Shown piece by piece: positions 63,062-64,000 of a DNA stretch of 64,000 nt. The notes under the pieces were generated by a model. It was not told where the DNA came from, ran no database searches, and worked only from the letters and a program-made list of their open reading frames with translations. Numbering within the stretch: position 1 is the first letter of the stretch; every line of letters begins with the position of its first letter. Source of the DNA: Methanoculleus bourgensis MS2 (GTDB lineage Archaea > Halobacteriota > Methanomicrobia > Methanomicrobiales > Methanoculleaceae); assembly GCF_000304355.2 (NCBI RefSeq), contig NC_018227.2:1984001-2048000 (forward strand). The letters run 5' to 3'. The translations under genes were made by a program, and so were the position numbers.

Positions 63062-63511
63062 ATGGAGAAAGGCTCGCTTGAGAAGATAGGTGCGGCGTTT
63101 ACAGAGATGAACCGTCATTTCGAGGAGATGTATCAGGCGACATTCGCAATACCAGAGGAAGCCCTGCGGGAGAGGAAGAACGGGTCGATGCAGGTTGCAG
63201 CCTTTCATGTTAATTGGGTGTTCGGGGAGGCCGACGGTTACGAATACCTGGAATTTTACCGCTTTCACCGTTTTGGAGACGACCATGCCCGGATATGGGA
63301 GGATGGAACCATCGAACAACTCGATACCCTTGAGACAATGTTTGCATTCGATCCGAAGATCCCCGGCGATGAGGAACGAAAGAGCGAGGAGTCGGCGCGA
63401 AGGTATGAGAACCTGCTCAAGGAACTCGCCGAGGCTGGTCTCCTGGAGGAGATGCCCTATCACACAATGGTGAACTCGTTCCTGGTTTTACGCAAGGAGG
63501 AGATGCAATAA
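63062..63511 (+). CDS. Hypothetical protein
   Basis: 149 residues, acidic, mostly helical at both ends (KIGAAFTEMNRHFEEMYQAT; EESARRYENLLKELAEAGLL) with a beta-rich middle (GYEYLEFYRFHRFGDDHARI). No family is recognised. The well-placed TATA box makes a leaderless transcript likely and supports this start. Natural composition, so probably real. Confidence 0.6.
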   Translation: MEKGSLEKIGAAFTEMNRHFEEMYQATFAIPEEALRERKNGSMQVAAFHVNWVFGEADGYEYLEFYRFHRFGDDHARIWEDGTIEQLDTLETMFAFDPKIPGDEERKSEESARRYENLLKELAEAGLLEEMPYHTMVNSFLVLRKEEMQ

Positions 63512-63834
63512 TTCACTCTTGCATCGATTCCGAATTAACAGACTATATCGGGCCTTCATCCCATCCCCCGCGGAACGCTCCCCTTCGTCCCCCACCCCGC
63601 CCGCGCTTCGCGCTCCTCCCCCGCCCCCGGGAGGGGCGGGGGCAGTGCCCGGGTGTATATCCGGTGGTACGCCGTCTCCAGAATGCAAACCCCCGGAAGG
63701 CGTGAAACGAGATCGATACTCCCCTCCGTTGAGCGTGCCGGTAATTGAGAATCGATGTACTAGAACACGAAGGGGGTGGTGCGCTGAAGTTTTATGAATC
63801 GTCTGCAGATGAGTGATTGAACATTGAAAAATAA
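63512..63834. repeat. Intergenic region with a GC-rich repeat remnant
   Basis: 63560-63660 (CCCCCACCCCGCCCGCGCTT, CCTCCCCCGCCCCCGGGAGG, GGCAGTGCCCGGGTG) is of the same GC-rich type as 180-260 and 21720-21780. The rest shows nothing clear. Confidence 0.4.
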
Positions 63835-64000
63835 TCACTCTACCAGTCCACTGAGATAAGCGACATATTTTCCAGTGTCTGTATTCGAGACGTACAGACT
63901 TCTCCCAATCTTTTCTCGTTTAATATATCCTTTTCTCTCTAATTTTTCAAGAATTGTTTTATTCAGTTTCATTAACTGGCGACTTTGAAGGGTTCTTTTA
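63835..64000 (-). CDS. Winged-helix protein, C-terminal part (partial)
   Basis: 54 codons run from the window's right edge to TGA at 63835-63837: LMKLNKTILEKLERKGYIKR, EKIGRSLYVSNTDTGKYVAY, LSGLVE. The pattern of a recognition helix followed by a beta hairpin fits a winged helix regulator (MarR/ArsR-like). It is strongly AT-rich and Lys-rich compared with the rest of the window, a sign of recent transfer. The N-terminus lies beyond the window. Confidence 0.6.
   Translation of the reverse strand, partial: KRTLQSRQLMKLNKTILEKLERKGYIKREKIGRSLYVSNTDTGKYVAYLSGLVE

Overview
The window comes from a high-GC methanogenic archaeon, most probably Methanomicrobiales and close to Methanoculleus. This rests on a methanogenesis marker 14 gene, F420H2:NADP oxidoreductase, two-subunit pyruvate carboxylase, archaeol and tetraether lipid genes, archaeal SecD/SecF, archease/RtcB, DUF2551 and DUF2111 proteins, an intron-containing tRNA-Met(CAT) and archaeal TATA-type promoters. 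The genus is an inference from gene content; no marker was compared.

Layout. 1-37.6 kb is core chromosome: the 3' end of carB; a four-gene glycine-betaine ABC importer with two binding proteins; argG; an FMN-binding protein diverging from mmp14; an operon carS-pyrE-purD-argF diverging from a tetraether-synthase-like radical SAM gene; an ornithine cyclodeaminase/alanine dehydrogenase; a pilin-like protein; uspA; an AglJ-type glycosyltransferase; a class II aldolase; secF-secD-trx-npdG; archease-rtcB; and a biotin block (birA, bioY and an ECF importer, pycB, pycA). Two BirA-type operators lie just upstream of bioY, and one overlaps its start codon. BirA, its likely operators, the biotin importer and the biotin-dependent pyruvate carboxylase therefore form one contiguous unit.

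37.6-64 kb, just after the tRNA, is an accessory island. It holds a zinc-ribbon gene split by mobile repeats, a Fic protein, small zinc-finger genes, an integrase remnant, an AbiEi/AbiEii toxin-antitoxin pair with an inverted-repeat operator, decayed HicB, AlbA_2-type and MNT/HEPN genes, an intact MntA/HepT pair, a DUF4258/YgiT toxin-antitoxin pair, and frameshifted genes that may be viral. Its centre is a 12.5-kb defence operon: SNF2 helicase with a DUF3883 domain, DUF1016 nuclease, DUF1156 DNA methylase, DUF262/HNH protein and DUF499 ATPase. This looks like an extended helicase-methylase-ATPase (Hma-like) system. The DUF1016 gene sits between two copies of the promoter plus methylase 5' end, so it looks like a captured module.

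The third theme is non-coding mobile repeats. About fifteen elements of 150-300 bp have inverted termini and internal CGCGAAG-type inverted repeats. They are flanked by TA, usually inside CTAG, and often stand in tandem sharing one CTAG. Removing a three-element array at 37.8-38.5 kb and leaving one CTAG restores a 184-codon reading frame exactly, which indicates that they transpose. Two copies end a few bases before the start codons of uspA and archease and may supply their promoters. No transposase is present in the window.
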